A stretch of DNA of 17,430 nt, taken from positions 1 through 17,430 of the forward strand of contig JAIBHM010000014.1 of assembly GCA_020028535.1 (NCBI GenBank), read 5' to 3'. The notes under the pieces were generated by a model, which saw only the letters and a program-made list of their open reading frames with translations, ran no database searches and was not told the origin of the DNA. The translations under genes and the position numbers were made by a program. Position 1 is the first letter of the stretch. Each line of letters starts with the position of its first letter. Source of the DNA: Armatimonadota bacterium (GTDB lineage: Bacteria > Sysuimicrobiota > Sysuimicrobiia > Sysuimicrobiales > Kaftiobacteriaceae). Positions 1-6,100 of the stretch are shown one piece after another.

Positions 1-43
1 GAGCTCGGGCTGGCGAGACGATAGCCCGCGGATTGGGGGAACA

Positions 44-412
44 GTGAGCGATAACGACGAGCGACTTGCGCGCGGCCGGAAGGTCCGCGACGAGATCATG
101 GGACCGGGGGTGCCGCCGGGCACCCCCGCCACGCAGGAACTGGCGCCGTTTTTCTCCCGGTGGATCTACGAGAGCGTGTTTGGCGACTTCTACACGCGGC
201 CACAACTGGACCTGAAGATCCGCGTGCTGATCACGCTCGTGGCGCTCTCGGTGCAGGGCCGGACGGCGCAGTTGCGAGGATACATCAAAGCGGCGCTGCG
301 GCATGGGTGGACGAAGGAGCAGATCGTCGAAGTCCTGGTGCAGTTGGCGCCCTACCAGGGTGTGCCGGCCACACATGACGCGTTAGCCGCGGCGAAGGAG
401 GTGTTCGGCTAA
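44..412 (+). CDS. Carboxymuconolactone decarboxylase family protein
   Basis: A 122-residue protein that matches the CMD/AhpD-like fold along its whole length. Visible family features are the N-terminal ERLARGRKVRDEIMG segment, the TRPQLDLKIRVLITL helix (about residues 52-66), the GAL-like segment AALRHGWTKEQIVEVLVQ (about 82-99) and the APYQGVPATHDAL turn (about 101-113). Gamma-CMD enzymes open lactones in the protocatechuate pathway, whereas AhpD-type members use a CxxC pair for peroxide chemistry. No cysteine is present here, so an AhpD-type redox role is excluded and the substrate is unknown. The GTG start at 44 follows a GGGGGA stretch that can serve as ribosome binding site. The next gene on the same strand starts 60 bases downstream and has no obvious functional link. 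The family is clear; the exact reaction is not. Confidence 0.85.
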   Translation: MSDNDERLARGRKVRDEIMGPGVPPGTPATQELAPFFSRWIYESVFGDFYTRPQLDLKIRVLITLVALSVQGRTAQLRGYIKAALRHGWTKEQIVEVLVQLAPYQGVPATHDALAAAKEVFG

Positions 413-472
413 CTCAGTACCCCCACACCAGTCTACAGTGGCTTGGGCAGGGTAGGTGTCAGGTAGATTCCG

Positions 473-1429
473 ATGTCCCTGCGACGGGTACCCGACGTAG
501 AGGAGCGTCTGTGCCCCAAGTGCGGGATGCTGCAGGAAAGCCCTGGCTCGACGGTCTGCGAACAATGCGGGGCCGACCTGATCGAGTCCGAGCAAACCGC
601 ACCCGTGGTCTCGCTAGCGCCACCGGCGATCTCTACCCCGCGGTCACAGGCGATCTTCTCCCCACCGTCACAAGCGATCTCCTCTCCGCCGCCACAGGCG
701 GTCTCCTCCGCGCCGCGACTGAAAGTCAACTGGTCACGGCGGCCAGTCGTACCTCCGAGTGTGGTCACCATGCAGCGACTCGCACTTTTCCTGAATGTCT
801 TTGTGCGCCGCAACGGTCCGATCCTTGTCGCTCCCATTCGTGCGCTTGTGGCCATCCCCCTCATGCTTCTGCGCGCGATCGTCGTGGTCGTGCACCGAGT
901 ATTATCGGCCATCCTGCAGACCGTTTTGCTTATGCTGCGGACCGCAGCCGTGGTGCTCGTCGTGGGATCCCTGGTCATTGGATTGAGCTACGTGCCCGCA
1001 GTCCGCGCTGCACTACCCATCACGAAGGAGGTAACAGCGCGGGCCGACCCCTGGCTGCAGCGGGCCGAAGGTCTGGGCGGCAGACTGTTGGCACAGCTGC
1101 AGCGGAGTGTGCAGCTCCGACGCTCGTCTGAGCGGTCACCCGCCGCGCGGACGGCGGGCCCAGCTCGGCCCACCGGGCCTCCGAAAACAGGAGCCTCCTC
1201 TCGGCGTGCTCCATCGCAAGTGTCGCTGGCGATCCGGTCCACCCCACCCGGTGCCACCGTGCTGCTAAATCAACGGCGGGCAGGGAAAGCGCCGTTGACG
1301 ATCAAGGTAGCGCCCGGGACATACAGGCTAACCTTGAGCCACCCCGGCTACCTCAGCGCGACGCGGACAATCACCGTGAAAGCGGGTCAGCCCATCTCGC
1401 TGGATGTCGTGCTCAGCCAGCCACCCTGA
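473..1429 (+). CDS. Zinc-ribbon, membrane-anchored PEGA-domain protein
   Basis: A 318-residue protein of unknown function with a readable modular layout. Residues 14-32 hold a zinc ribbon, C14xxC17 and C29xxC32. Residues 48-79 are four 8-residue Pro/Ser/Gln/Ala repeats. Residues about 103-175 are strongly hydrophobic with basic interruptions and probably form two membrane segments (about 116-140 and 150-174). A basic, Ser/Pro-rich linker (about 210-248) follows. Residues about 251-315 are a PEGA-type beta domain, with STPPGATVLLNQ and the APGTYRLTLSHPGY motif typical of such repeats. PEGA domains are usually found on exported or surface-side parts of proteins, and N-terminal zinc ribbons on the cytoplasmic side, so the protein may connect the two faces of the membrane. 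The ATG start is preceded by AGGT eight bases upstream. No partner kinase or secretion gene is adjacent, so no function is assigned. Confidence 0.78.
   Translation: MSLRRVPDVEERLCPKCGMLQESPGSTVCEQCGADLIESEQTAPVVSLAPPAISTPRSQAIFSPPSQAISSPPPQAVSSAPRLKVNWSRRPVVPPSVVTMQRLALFLNVFVRRNGPILVAPIRALVAIPLMLLRAIVVVVHRVLSAILQTVLLMLRTAAVVLVVGSLVIGLSYVPAVRAALPITKEVTARADPWLQRAEGLGGRLLAQLQRSVQLRRSSERSPAARTAGPARPTGPPKTGASSRRAPSQVSLAIRSTPPGATVLLNQRRAGKAPLTIKVAPGTYRLTLSHPGYLSATRTITVKAGQPISLDVVLSQPP
614..709 (+). repeat. Four 24-base in-frame tandem repeats inside the PEGA protein gene
   Basis: Four consecutive 24-base units encode LAPPAIST, PRSQAIFS, PPSQAISS and PPPQAVSS. The last three units are clearly similar at DNA level (each has a CACARGCGRTCT-like core); the first is more diverged. 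They form a Pro/Ser-rich spacer between the zinc ribbon and the membrane segments. Because the unit is a multiple of three, changes in copy number would only lengthen or shorten the linker. Confidence 0.75.
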
Positions 1430-1507
1430 CCCTTTGGACCCATTTCGCCGTCCCACGATCGATCTTCCGATAAGGCCTCCTGACCGACTACCCGCGTCCC
1501 ACACGGC

Positions 1508-1536
1508 TTGACGGCCGCGGCGTTTGATGCTAGTGT
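1508..1536 (+). promoter_or_regulatory. Candidate promoter of the vapBC pair
   Basis: TTGACG (1508-1513) and TAGTGT (1531-1536) are separated by exactly 17 bases, and the -10 element is preceded by TGC, an extended -10 signature. The expected transcription start lies around 1543, which puts it right at the GTG/ATG codons at 1545/1548. The -35 hexamer is good and the -10 hexamer is weak apart from the TGn extension. Sigma-70-type recognition is assumed. Confidence 0.55.
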
Positions 1537-1553
1537 GAATCATAGTGATGCAC
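1535..1553. promoter_or_regulatory. Candidate VapB autoregulatory operator (inverted repeat)
   Basis: GTGAATCA and TGATGCAC form 8-base arms with one mismatch around a 3-base spacer. The repeat overlaps the end of the proposed -10 element and the first possible start codons of the antitoxin gene. Ribbon-helix-helix antitoxins commonly bind such palindromes to repress their own operon. The role is inferred from position and symmetry. Confidence 0.45.
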
Positions 1554-1559
1554 AAAGTG

Positions 1560-1817
1560 ATGCAAAGGGCAATTACCCTCAGAAACCTCCCGCCCCACGT
1601 CATAAACGCGATTAGGCGGCGAGCTAAAGAGCGCCGGATCAGCCTCAATAGAGCGGTCATAACTCTCTTGGAAGAGGGGTTGGGTGTAGGAAGTCAGGCT
1701 GACGCTACGTATCACGAGCTGGATAATCTCGGGGGTTCATGGGCACGTGAGGAAGCGGCGGCCTTCGACACCGCCCTGCGAGAACAGCGATCAATCGATC
1801 CGGATGTGTGGCGATGA
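1560..1817 (+). CDS. vapB: VapB-type ribbon-helix-helix antitoxin
   Basis: An 85-residue antitoxin. The N-terminal strand and helices (MQRAITLRNLP, then IRRRAKERRISLNRAVITLL) are the FitA/RHH DNA-binding fold. The C-terminal part (YHELDNLGGSWAREEAAAFD, then QRSIDPDVW) is the toxin-neutralising tail common to VapB partners of PIN toxins. The start at 1560 is chosen because family members begin a few residues before the I-T-L-R-N-L-P strand. GTG 1545 and ATG 1548 are in-frame alternatives and would give an almost leaderless message from the proposed promoter; no Shine-Dalgarno sequence helps decide. The stop codon overlaps the vapC ATG in an ATGA junction, so the two are probably translationally coupled. 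Autoregulation by VapB or VapBC is expected from the overlapping palindrome. Confidence 0.82.
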   Translation: MQRAITLRNLPPHVINAIRRRAKERRISLNRAVITLLEEGLGVGSQADATYHELDNLGGSWAREEAAAFDTALREQRSIDPDVWR

Positions 1818-2215
1818 GCCGCGTCCTCCTCGATACATCTGCCTATTCTGCATTCATGCGTGGTCACCGCGGCGTGAAGGAGTCCCTGCAACGAGCGGGT
1901 GAGATCTACCTCAGCGCGACGATCGTCGGGGAGCTCCTCGCGGGGTTCATGCGAGCCGGCCATCGAAGGAAAAATGAACAGGAGTTGGAGGCGTTTCTGT
2001 CGTCACCTCGCGCCCAGGTATCCGATGTCGATCGAGAAACAGCGCGGCGCTACGCGGTGGTACTCGACGGGCTAAGAACGGCTGGGACTCCCATTCCGAC
2101 GAACGACATCTGGATCGCTGCCAGCGCCATGCAGCACGGGCTGCGGCTCGTGACCACCGATGCGCACTATAGCCATGTGAAGCAGGTTATCGTTGACTAC
2201 TTTGACCCCGAGTAG
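1814..2215 (+). CDS. vapC: VapC-type PIN-domain ribonuclease toxin
   Basis: A 133-residue PIN-domain protein of typical VapC length. The four acidic residues expected for the Mg2+-dependent ribonuclease site are visible: D7 (VLLDTSAYSAF), E40 (IVGELLAGF), D98 (TNDIWIAA) and D116 (VTTDAHY). VapC toxins cut tRNA or rRNA when their antitoxin is degraded; the RNA target cannot be read from the sequence. The ATG at 1814 overlaps the vapB stop as ATGA. A GTG six bases upstream is in frame but the overlap junction is the better start. The gene ends 8 bases from the end of a convergent small RHH gene. All catalytic positions are intact, so the toxin is probably active. Confidence 0.92.
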   Translation: MSRVLLDTSAYSAFMRGHRGVKESLQRAGEIYLSATIVGELLAGFMRAGHRRKNEQELEAFLSSPRAQVSDVDRETARRYAVVLDGLRTAGTPIPTNDIWIAASAMQHGLRLVTTDAHYSHVKQVIVDYFDPE

Positions 2216-2223
2216 ACTGATTC

Positions 2224-2352
2224 TCACCGCGCCCTCTTTGGGCGGCGAACCCCGCGGACAACGGCGCTTTTGTTTCCTGCTCGGGGCTGGGCGAGCTCTT
2301 CAAGTAGGCGATAGGTTTCATCGTCGAGGACGACCTGCACTTTAATAGCCAC
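2224..2352 (-). CDS. 42-residue ribbon-helix-helix (CopG-like) protein
   Basis: This short reading frame was read directly from the complement of 2224-2352. It begins with GTG (GTGGCTATTAAAGTGCAG) and is preceded by a GGAGG ribosome binding site 6 bases before the start. The product has the order expected of a CopG/RHH protein: a beta strand (IKVQVVLDD), a first helix (ETYRLLEELA), a short turn (PRAGN), and the start of the second helix (KSAVVRGVR) with the N-K-S-A-V-V-R signature. It ends early in a basic PKRAR tail, whereas RHH antitoxins normally continue with the rest of helix 2 and a toxin-binding tail. It may be a minimal DNA-binding regulator, an orphan antitoxin or a truncated remnant. 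It lies tail-to-tail with vapC and 67 bases downstream of the nuclease gene. Confidence 0.62.
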   Translation of the reverse strand: MAIKVQVVLDDETYRLLEELAQPRAGNKSAVVRGVRRPKRAR

Positions 2353-2375
2353 CAAGAACCTCCGCGTGCACGACT

Positions 2376-2391
2376 TGGCATAATTCTGCCA
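2376..2391. promoter_or_regulatory. Inverted repeat upstream of the small RHH gene
   Basis: TGGCA-TAATTC-TGCCA is a perfect 5-base-arm palindrome with an AT-rich spacer, centred about 31 bases upstream of the RHH start codon and 29 bases past the nuclease stop. On the minus strand its centre reads AGAATTAT, which could serve as a weak -10 element. It could be an operator for the RHH protein or a weak transcript-end hairpin; no T-run follows. Confidence 0.35.
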
Positions 2392-2419
2392 CACTCAGGA
2401 GGCAGCCGAACATCGTCCG

Positions 2420-3742
2420 TCAGGCAGCATCTCCACAGCCGCAGCGATCTTTGTAGCGGCAGAATTTGGCCATCCAGGAAGGACAGGCCGGCAGCTCTGC
2501 CGGTGAGGCACCCGATTCCAGCAGCGCGAGCCGTCGCTCCGCTTCCGCCAGAACCGCGGGCATGTTCTTCAAGCTGACCTGGTAAACCATGAATTTGTCG
2601 CCGGGCAAGATCTCGTAATAGAGCACGAGCCGGCCTCGCTCAGCGCCGGCGAGGGCGCACTCGAAGACCAACCGGTCGAAGTAGTGGCCCATCGCCTGGG
2701 GCAGGCGGTCGCGCTCGACCATCTCCCGGAATTTCGTCACCCGCATCAAGGTGGGCATATCGTGGAACATCCCCACGCGGTCGCTCAGGCTCCGCAGCTT
2801 GACGGGCTGGTTCTTAAAGGCGCCGGGGATCCCGAAGCGCAGCGCCTTGTAGAGGGTACCGCGGAATCCCTGGCGCTCTAACTCTCGCAGCCGTGTCTCA
2901 ACCGCCGTGTCGGGTTCACTTTCCTCGTCAGCAGGCTGGTGCTCGTAGGCCGCTTTGCGCGGAAACACCAGGTCGTTGAGCCGGAAGCCACGCGGGCGTT
3001 CGCCCGGGGCCGAGAGCTGCGACGTCAGCGTCGCCTCGAGGTTGGTATCCCGCTCGATGCGGTATGCATCCTGGGCAACGATGTGCGCAAGCGGGGTGGC
3101 CACGTCGCAGTGACACACGTCCGAGTAATCGCAGTTTCTGCCGAACCACTCGCAGCGCGGCAGGTCAGCCGGATCGCCGCGTTCGAGCGCGTCGCGGAAG
3201 ATATCGCGGCGGCGAAGCATCTCAGCCCGCAAGGGGTCAGGGTTCGTGAACTCCACGCGGAAGGCGCGCAGGATAGGCTGGCGGCCGAATTGCTCGCGGC
3301 GGTAGATGAGCAGCCATCCGGAAGATACCCCGGTCATCGTGCAGTACAAGCCGAGCTGGTCGATGTAACTCGGCCGGGCTGCCCCCGGCGCGTCGGGATT
3401 TGAACCGGTGGTCTTGAGCTCGACGGGGATCTTGTCGTAGATATCGATCTTCCCGACGACGCCTTCGTACTCGACGAACTGCTCCACGAACTCCTCCGTC
3501 GCGACGGCACGGCCGAACAGGTCGTGGAAACCGGTGCCGGCCATCATGAAGTGGGCCCGCTCGGGCGAGGGCTGGATTTCCGGCCGCGTCCAGCGGAAGA
3601 ACGCCTGCCGCGGGTTGACGAGGTCGGTGACCGAGATCCGACGGCGCGACGACTGGCTGCGGATGACCGCCGTCAGCTCGTCTTTGAGGGTCCGGTTGGC
3701 GTCGATCCCTCGAACAAACTGGACTGAAAAGGCATCTGCCAT
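2420..3742 (-). CDS. Tandem-duplicated Cas4/RecB-like PD-(D/E)XK nuclease with two cysteine clusters
   Basis: A 440-residue protein of the PD-(D/E)XK (RecB/Cas4-like) nuclease superfamily. The first half carries an intact active site: H73 (GTGFHDLFG), D100 (GKIDIYD), E108-x-K110 (VELKTT) and the Q129xxxY133 motif (DQLGLYC). It ends in a cysteine cluster C197-x6-C204-x5-C210-x-C212. The second half repeats the layout: RLNDLVFPRKAAY (254-266) matches SVTDLVNPRQAFF (37-49), YFDRLVFEC (354-362) matches YIDQLGLYC (126-134), and a second cluster is C420-x7-C428-x5-C434-x-C436. In the second half E-x-K is not recognisable and QxxxY is replaced by R357xxxE361, so it is probably catalytically dead and structural. 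Two Fe-S or zinc clusters are likely. The gene starts 12 bases after the exported beta-rich protein. No cas genes or CRISPR repeats are nearby, so this is not a CRISPR Cas4 in context. Confidence 0.8.
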   Translation of the reverse strand: MADAFSVQFVRGIDANRTLKDELTAVIRSQSSRRRISVTDLVNPRQAFFRWTRPEIQPSPERAHFMMAGTGFHDLFGRAVATEEFVEQFVEYEGVVGKIDIYDKIPVELKTTGSNPDAPGAARPSYIDQLGLYCTMTGVSSGWLLIYRREQFGRQPILRAFRVEFTNPDPLRAEMLRRRDIFRDALERGDPADLPRCEWFGRNCDYSDVCHCDVATPLAHIVAQDAYRIERDTNLEATLTSQLSAPGERPRGFRLNDLVFPRKAAYEHQPADEESEPDTAVETRLRELERQGFRGTLYKALRFGIPGAFKNQPVKLRSLSDRVGMFHDMPTLMRVTKFREMVERDRLPQAMGHYFDRLVFECALAGAERGRLVLYYEILPGDKFMVYQVSLKNMPAVLAEAERRLALLESGASPAELPACPSWMAKFCRYKDRCGCGDAA

Positions 3743-3754
3743 TGGCTGCCTGGA

Positions 3755-4327
3755 TTATCGCAGGGCGATCGTGACTCCTAAGTAGGGAGCGGCACGCCCG
3801 CCGAAGCTGATGTAGCCGAGCTGTCCCGCGACCTGGGGTGCCAGCCTGGCCTGAATCCCCACGTCAATGACGGTGCTCGTTCCCCCACCGAGTGCAAACA
3901 CCGTCGCGCTGCCGTACGCCCCGATTTGCTGACTGAACGCGAGCGTAGCTCCGCCACCGAGGAACAGGCCCGAAGCGTTCGCCGCTCCAAAGCCCGTGAT
4001 GCTGGCCCCAGAGACGCCGACCCCACCGGCAAGATGGGCGCTCATGCCGGGTGTGGCGACCCGGAGGTGGTACCGACCTCCCACGGCCAGCAGGGACCCG
4101 GTTGTGGTGGCGCTGGACTGAACCGCATAGGAGAAGGTGAGATCCCAGGCAGGCCGGATGGGATACGCCAGTCCTACAGTAAACACTGAGGGGGTGAAGG
4201 CCGCGATGCTGAGGCTGAAGGCATTTCTGTTCGGTGGAACGAGCTGGGCCGCCGCAGGCTGCGACTGCGCCATCACGAGATAGAGGCTGGAGAGAGCGAC
4301 GAGAGCTGCGAGGCATTTGCGCCCCAT
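3755..4327 (-). CDS. Exported beta-rich (outer-membrane-like) protein
   Basis: A 190-residue protein with a plausible Sec signal peptide: MGRK, a hydrophobic core (LAALVALSSLYLVMA) and an AAAQ-like cleavage region near residue 28. The mature part is made of alternating hydrophobic/polar strands rich in Gly, Ala, Ser and Thr (for example SAHLAGGVGVSGASITGFG and GLFLGGGATLAFS), and the C-terminus PYLGVTIALR resembles a terminal beta strand. This pattern suits a small beta-barrel or secreted all-beta protein, but no named family is recognised. The ATG is preceded by GGAGGTG at good spacing. It sits 27 bases after the CDF exporter gene and 12 bases before the nuclease gene on the same strand. If it is a true outer-membrane protein the host is diderm; a soluble periplasmic or secreted protein is the alternative. 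Confidence 0.62.
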   Translation of the reverse strand: MGRKCLAALVALSSLYLVMAQSQPAAAQLVPPNRNAFSLSIAAFTPSVFTVGLAYPIRPAWDLTFSYAVQSSATTTGSLLAVGGRYHLRVATPGMSAHLAGGVGVSGASITGFGAANASGLFLGGGATLAFSQQIGAYGSATVFALGGGTSTVIDVGIQARLAPQVAGQLGYISFGGRAAPYLGVTIALR

Positions 4328-4354
4328 CTAGATCCACCTCCTGAGTTTGTCTGG

Positions 4355-5314
4355 TCAATGGGAATGGACGGGCAGTCCGTCGTGCGTATGGGCTGCCACG
4401 CGATGATGTCGTTCCCCCGCCTCGCCCACGGGGTCCACGTGGATGGTCGCGCCGGCGAGGTAGTTCAGGTGATGCAGCAGCTGGTGGTGCACTTCTTTGG
4501 CGATGGCATGCCCTTCGGCCACAGATAGCCTGGGATCGACGGCAATGTTCACCTCGGCGTGCAGGCGGTGGCCGATCCAGCGCGCGCGCACCTCGGCGAC
4601 CTCCCGCACCCCGGCAACGTGGGTGGCGGCATGATGGATCTCGTCGATCACCTCGGGCTCGACCCCGTCCAGCATGCGTGTGAACACGGCGCGGGCGGAT
4701 TGCCACACGATGCGCAGGATCGCGAGGGTAATGCCGAGCCCCACGAGCGGATCTGCAAGGGGGTAGCCGAGCCAGACGCCGGCGGCGCCGAGCAGCACGG
4801 CGAGACTGGTCCATCCGTCCACGCGCGCATGATAGCCGTCGGCGATTAGGGCGGTGCTGCCGATCTCCTTGCCCACTCTGATCCGGAACACGGCGACGGC
4901 CTCGTTACCCAGGAAGCCGATAATCGAAGCCGCGATGACCGCCCACAGGTACTCAACCGGCCGTGGGTGCATGAGCCGGACGATGGATTCGTACCCGGCG
5001 ACGATGGCGCTGGCCAGGATCGTCAGCACGATCACCACGCCGGCAAGGTCTTCGGCTCGGCCGTAGCCTGACGGAAACCGCTTCGTCGGGCGCAGCCGAG
5101 CCAGCATGAACGCGATCCACAAGGGAATGGCGGTCGAGGCATCGCCGAAGTTGTGAATGGTGTCGGCCAGCAGGGCGACGCTGCCGGAGAGCCACACGAC
5201 GAGGGCCTGCAGCAACGCGGTGGCCATCAGGCCGGCGAATGACCACTTGATCGCCCAGATGCCTCGCGCGGTAGTCGTGATGGAGGTCTCGATGATGTCG
5301 TGATGGTGACTCAT
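4355..5314 (-). CDS. Cation diffusion facilitator metal exporter
   Basis: A 319-residue CDF family transporter that exports divalent metal by proton antiport across the inner membrane. The transmembrane metal site is intact as HxxxD in both helices: H54-N-F-G-D58 in helix II (LLADTIHNFGDAS) and H162-A-R-V-D166 in helix V (ADGYHARVDGW). An H/D set of this kind usually goes with zinc transport, although Cd, Co or Mn cannot be excluded. The C-terminal cytoplasmic ferredoxin-like domain (about 210-300) is recognisable from GVREVAEVRARWIGHRLHAE and the later IHVDP segment. The protein also has histidine-rich ends (MSHHHD and PVHSH) that may bind metal. Its ATG overlaps the stop of the upstream PIN gene as ATGA. 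It is therefore likely translated from the same message as a toxin-antitoxin module, which is unusual for a metal exporter. Confidence 0.95.
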   Translation of the reverse strand: MSHHHDIIETSITTTARGIWAIKWSFAGLMATALLQALVVWLSGSVALLADTIHNFGDASTAIPLWIAFMLARLRPTKRFPSGYGRAEDLAGVVIVLTILASAIVAGYESIVRLMHPRPVEYLWAVIAASIIGFLGNEAVAVFRIRVGKEIGSTALIADGYHARVDGWTSLAVLLGAAGVWLGYPLADPLVGLGITLAILRIVWQSARAVFTRMLDGVEPEVIDEIHHAATHVAGVREVAEVRARWIGHRLHAEVNIAVDPRLSVAEGHAIAKEVHHQLLHHLNYLAGATIHVDPVGEAGERHHRVAAHTHDGLPVHSH

Positions 5315-5778
5315 CGTCGCCGCCCGTAAACTAACTCAAGCGGCTCGGAGACATGGCCGCGGAGCATGTGGGAGAAGATTTCAGTTGAGATGATGGGTAT
5401 TCCCTGGTGAGAGCCCAGCCGCAACAGGTGCCTGTCTCGGCTGACAATATACTCCGCGTTTCCCGCAAGAGCGCACGCGATCACAATGTCGTCGTCAGGA
5501 CCTTCCGGGACCACCCGGGGGACATCAACCAGAATGACGACGGCTGCACCGGCCCGGAGCGCGGCCGTCCTGGCGACGATGGTTTCATGCGTGATGTGCG
5601 CGTATTTGCGCATGATCCGGGCTCGCCGGAGGACCCCTTCGAATTCGGCAATGATCGGTTCGCACGTGATGAGTGTAGTATCACCGCGCTCCCATGAGGC
5701 GATCAGCGCGCCAGCTGGCCCTCGGCCGGAGATCGCGGCCTGAACGAGGGCCTGGACATCAGGGGTCACGCGGTACAT
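5311..5778 (-). CDS. PIN-domain toxin (COG1569-like)
   Basis: A 155-residue PIN-domain protein resembling the putative toxin family related to COG1569/PIN_3. Candidate catalytic acids are D7 (TPDVQALVQAAIS), E45 (IIAEFEGVL), the D95-D96-D97 cluster (EGPDDDIVIACALAG) and D115 (IVSRDRHLL). The first strand has a shortened, unusual form (MYRVTPDVQ instead of the common V-L-D-T-N), but the aspartate is kept. PIN toxins are Mg2+-dependent ribonucleases neutralised by a cognate antitoxin, here the Phd/YefM-like protein whose stop codon lies 3 bases upstream. The gene's own stop overlaps the CDF start. Compared with the 133-residue VapC in this window it belongs to a different PIN subfamily, so the two modules are not recent duplicates. 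Confidence 0.87.
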   Translation of the reverse strand: MYRVTPDVQALVQAAISGRGPAGALIASWERGDTTLITCEPIIAEFEGVLRRARIMRKYAHITHETIVARTAALRAGAAVVILVDVPRVVPEGPDDDIVIACALAGNAEYIVSRDRHLLRLGSHQGIPIISTEIFSHMLRGHVSEPLELVYGRRR

Positions 5779-5781
5779 AGC

Positions 5782-6078
5782 CTATCCGCTCTTCCGTTTG
5801 CGGCGGCGTTCCGCCCTCAACTCCTCAACCGCGCGTTCGACGTCCGCGGCGACCTCTTCAGGATCAGCGTCCTTGTTCGCTTCCCAAGTCTCGTGGAAGA
5901 CGCGGAAGAGCTGTTCTCGCCGTCGCTCGAGCTGCTCGTATTTTGCATATGGGATAAGCGCTGCCAGCGGCTTGCCCCGCCGCTGGATCACGAACTCGTT
6001 CCCCTGATAGTGAGCTTCGTCCAGGATCTCGCCCAGGCGGTCCCGCACGTGGCTTGTGTCGACAATCTTCCGAGCCAT
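5782..6078 (-). CDS. Phd/YefM-family antitoxin
   Basis: A 98-residue Phd/YefM-type antitoxin. The N-terminal DNA-binding part reads MARKIVDTSHVRDRLGEIL, followed by the typical G-N-E-F-V-I-QRRGKPLAALIPY core. The C-terminal part is long, charged and probably helical (KDADPEEVAADVERAVEEL and a basic tail), as expected of a toxin-binding segment. The frame is open further upstream, but ATG 6078 is chosen because family members start here, a GGGTGG motif sits 5 bases upstream, and the longer version would overlap the mrfB-like gene. The gap to the PIN gene is only 3 bases. Phd proteins pair with Doc, RelE-like or PIN toxins, and pairing with the adjacent PIN protein is the direct reading. It probably represses its own transcription. 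Confidence 0.9.
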   Translation of the reverse strand: MARKIVDTSHVRDRLGEILDEAHYQGNEFVIQRRGKPLAALIPYAKYEQLERRREQLFRVFHETWEANKDADPEEVAADVERAVEELRAERRRKRKSG

Positions 6079-6100
6079 ATAATCCACCCAATCCTCCCAT

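Noticed and set aside
1..43. Coding sequence upstream of the first gene
   Set aside because: Only 43 bases are available; no frame can be supported as the end of a gene.
1430..1507. Terminator after the PEGA protein gene
   Set aside because: No stem with a following T-run is visible. The short GGACCC/GGGTCC-like similarity does not form a stable hairpin.
2420..3742. CRISPR-Cas locus, suggested by the Cas4-like nuclease
   Set aside because: No direct-repeat array and no cas1, cas2 or effector gene is visible anywhere in the window. The nuclease sits with repair and toxin genes instead.
3864..4814. 316-residue minus-strand frame overlapping the exported protein and CDF genes
   Set aside because: It is Arg/Pro/Ala-rich with no domain, and overlaps two well-supported genes on the same strand in another frame.
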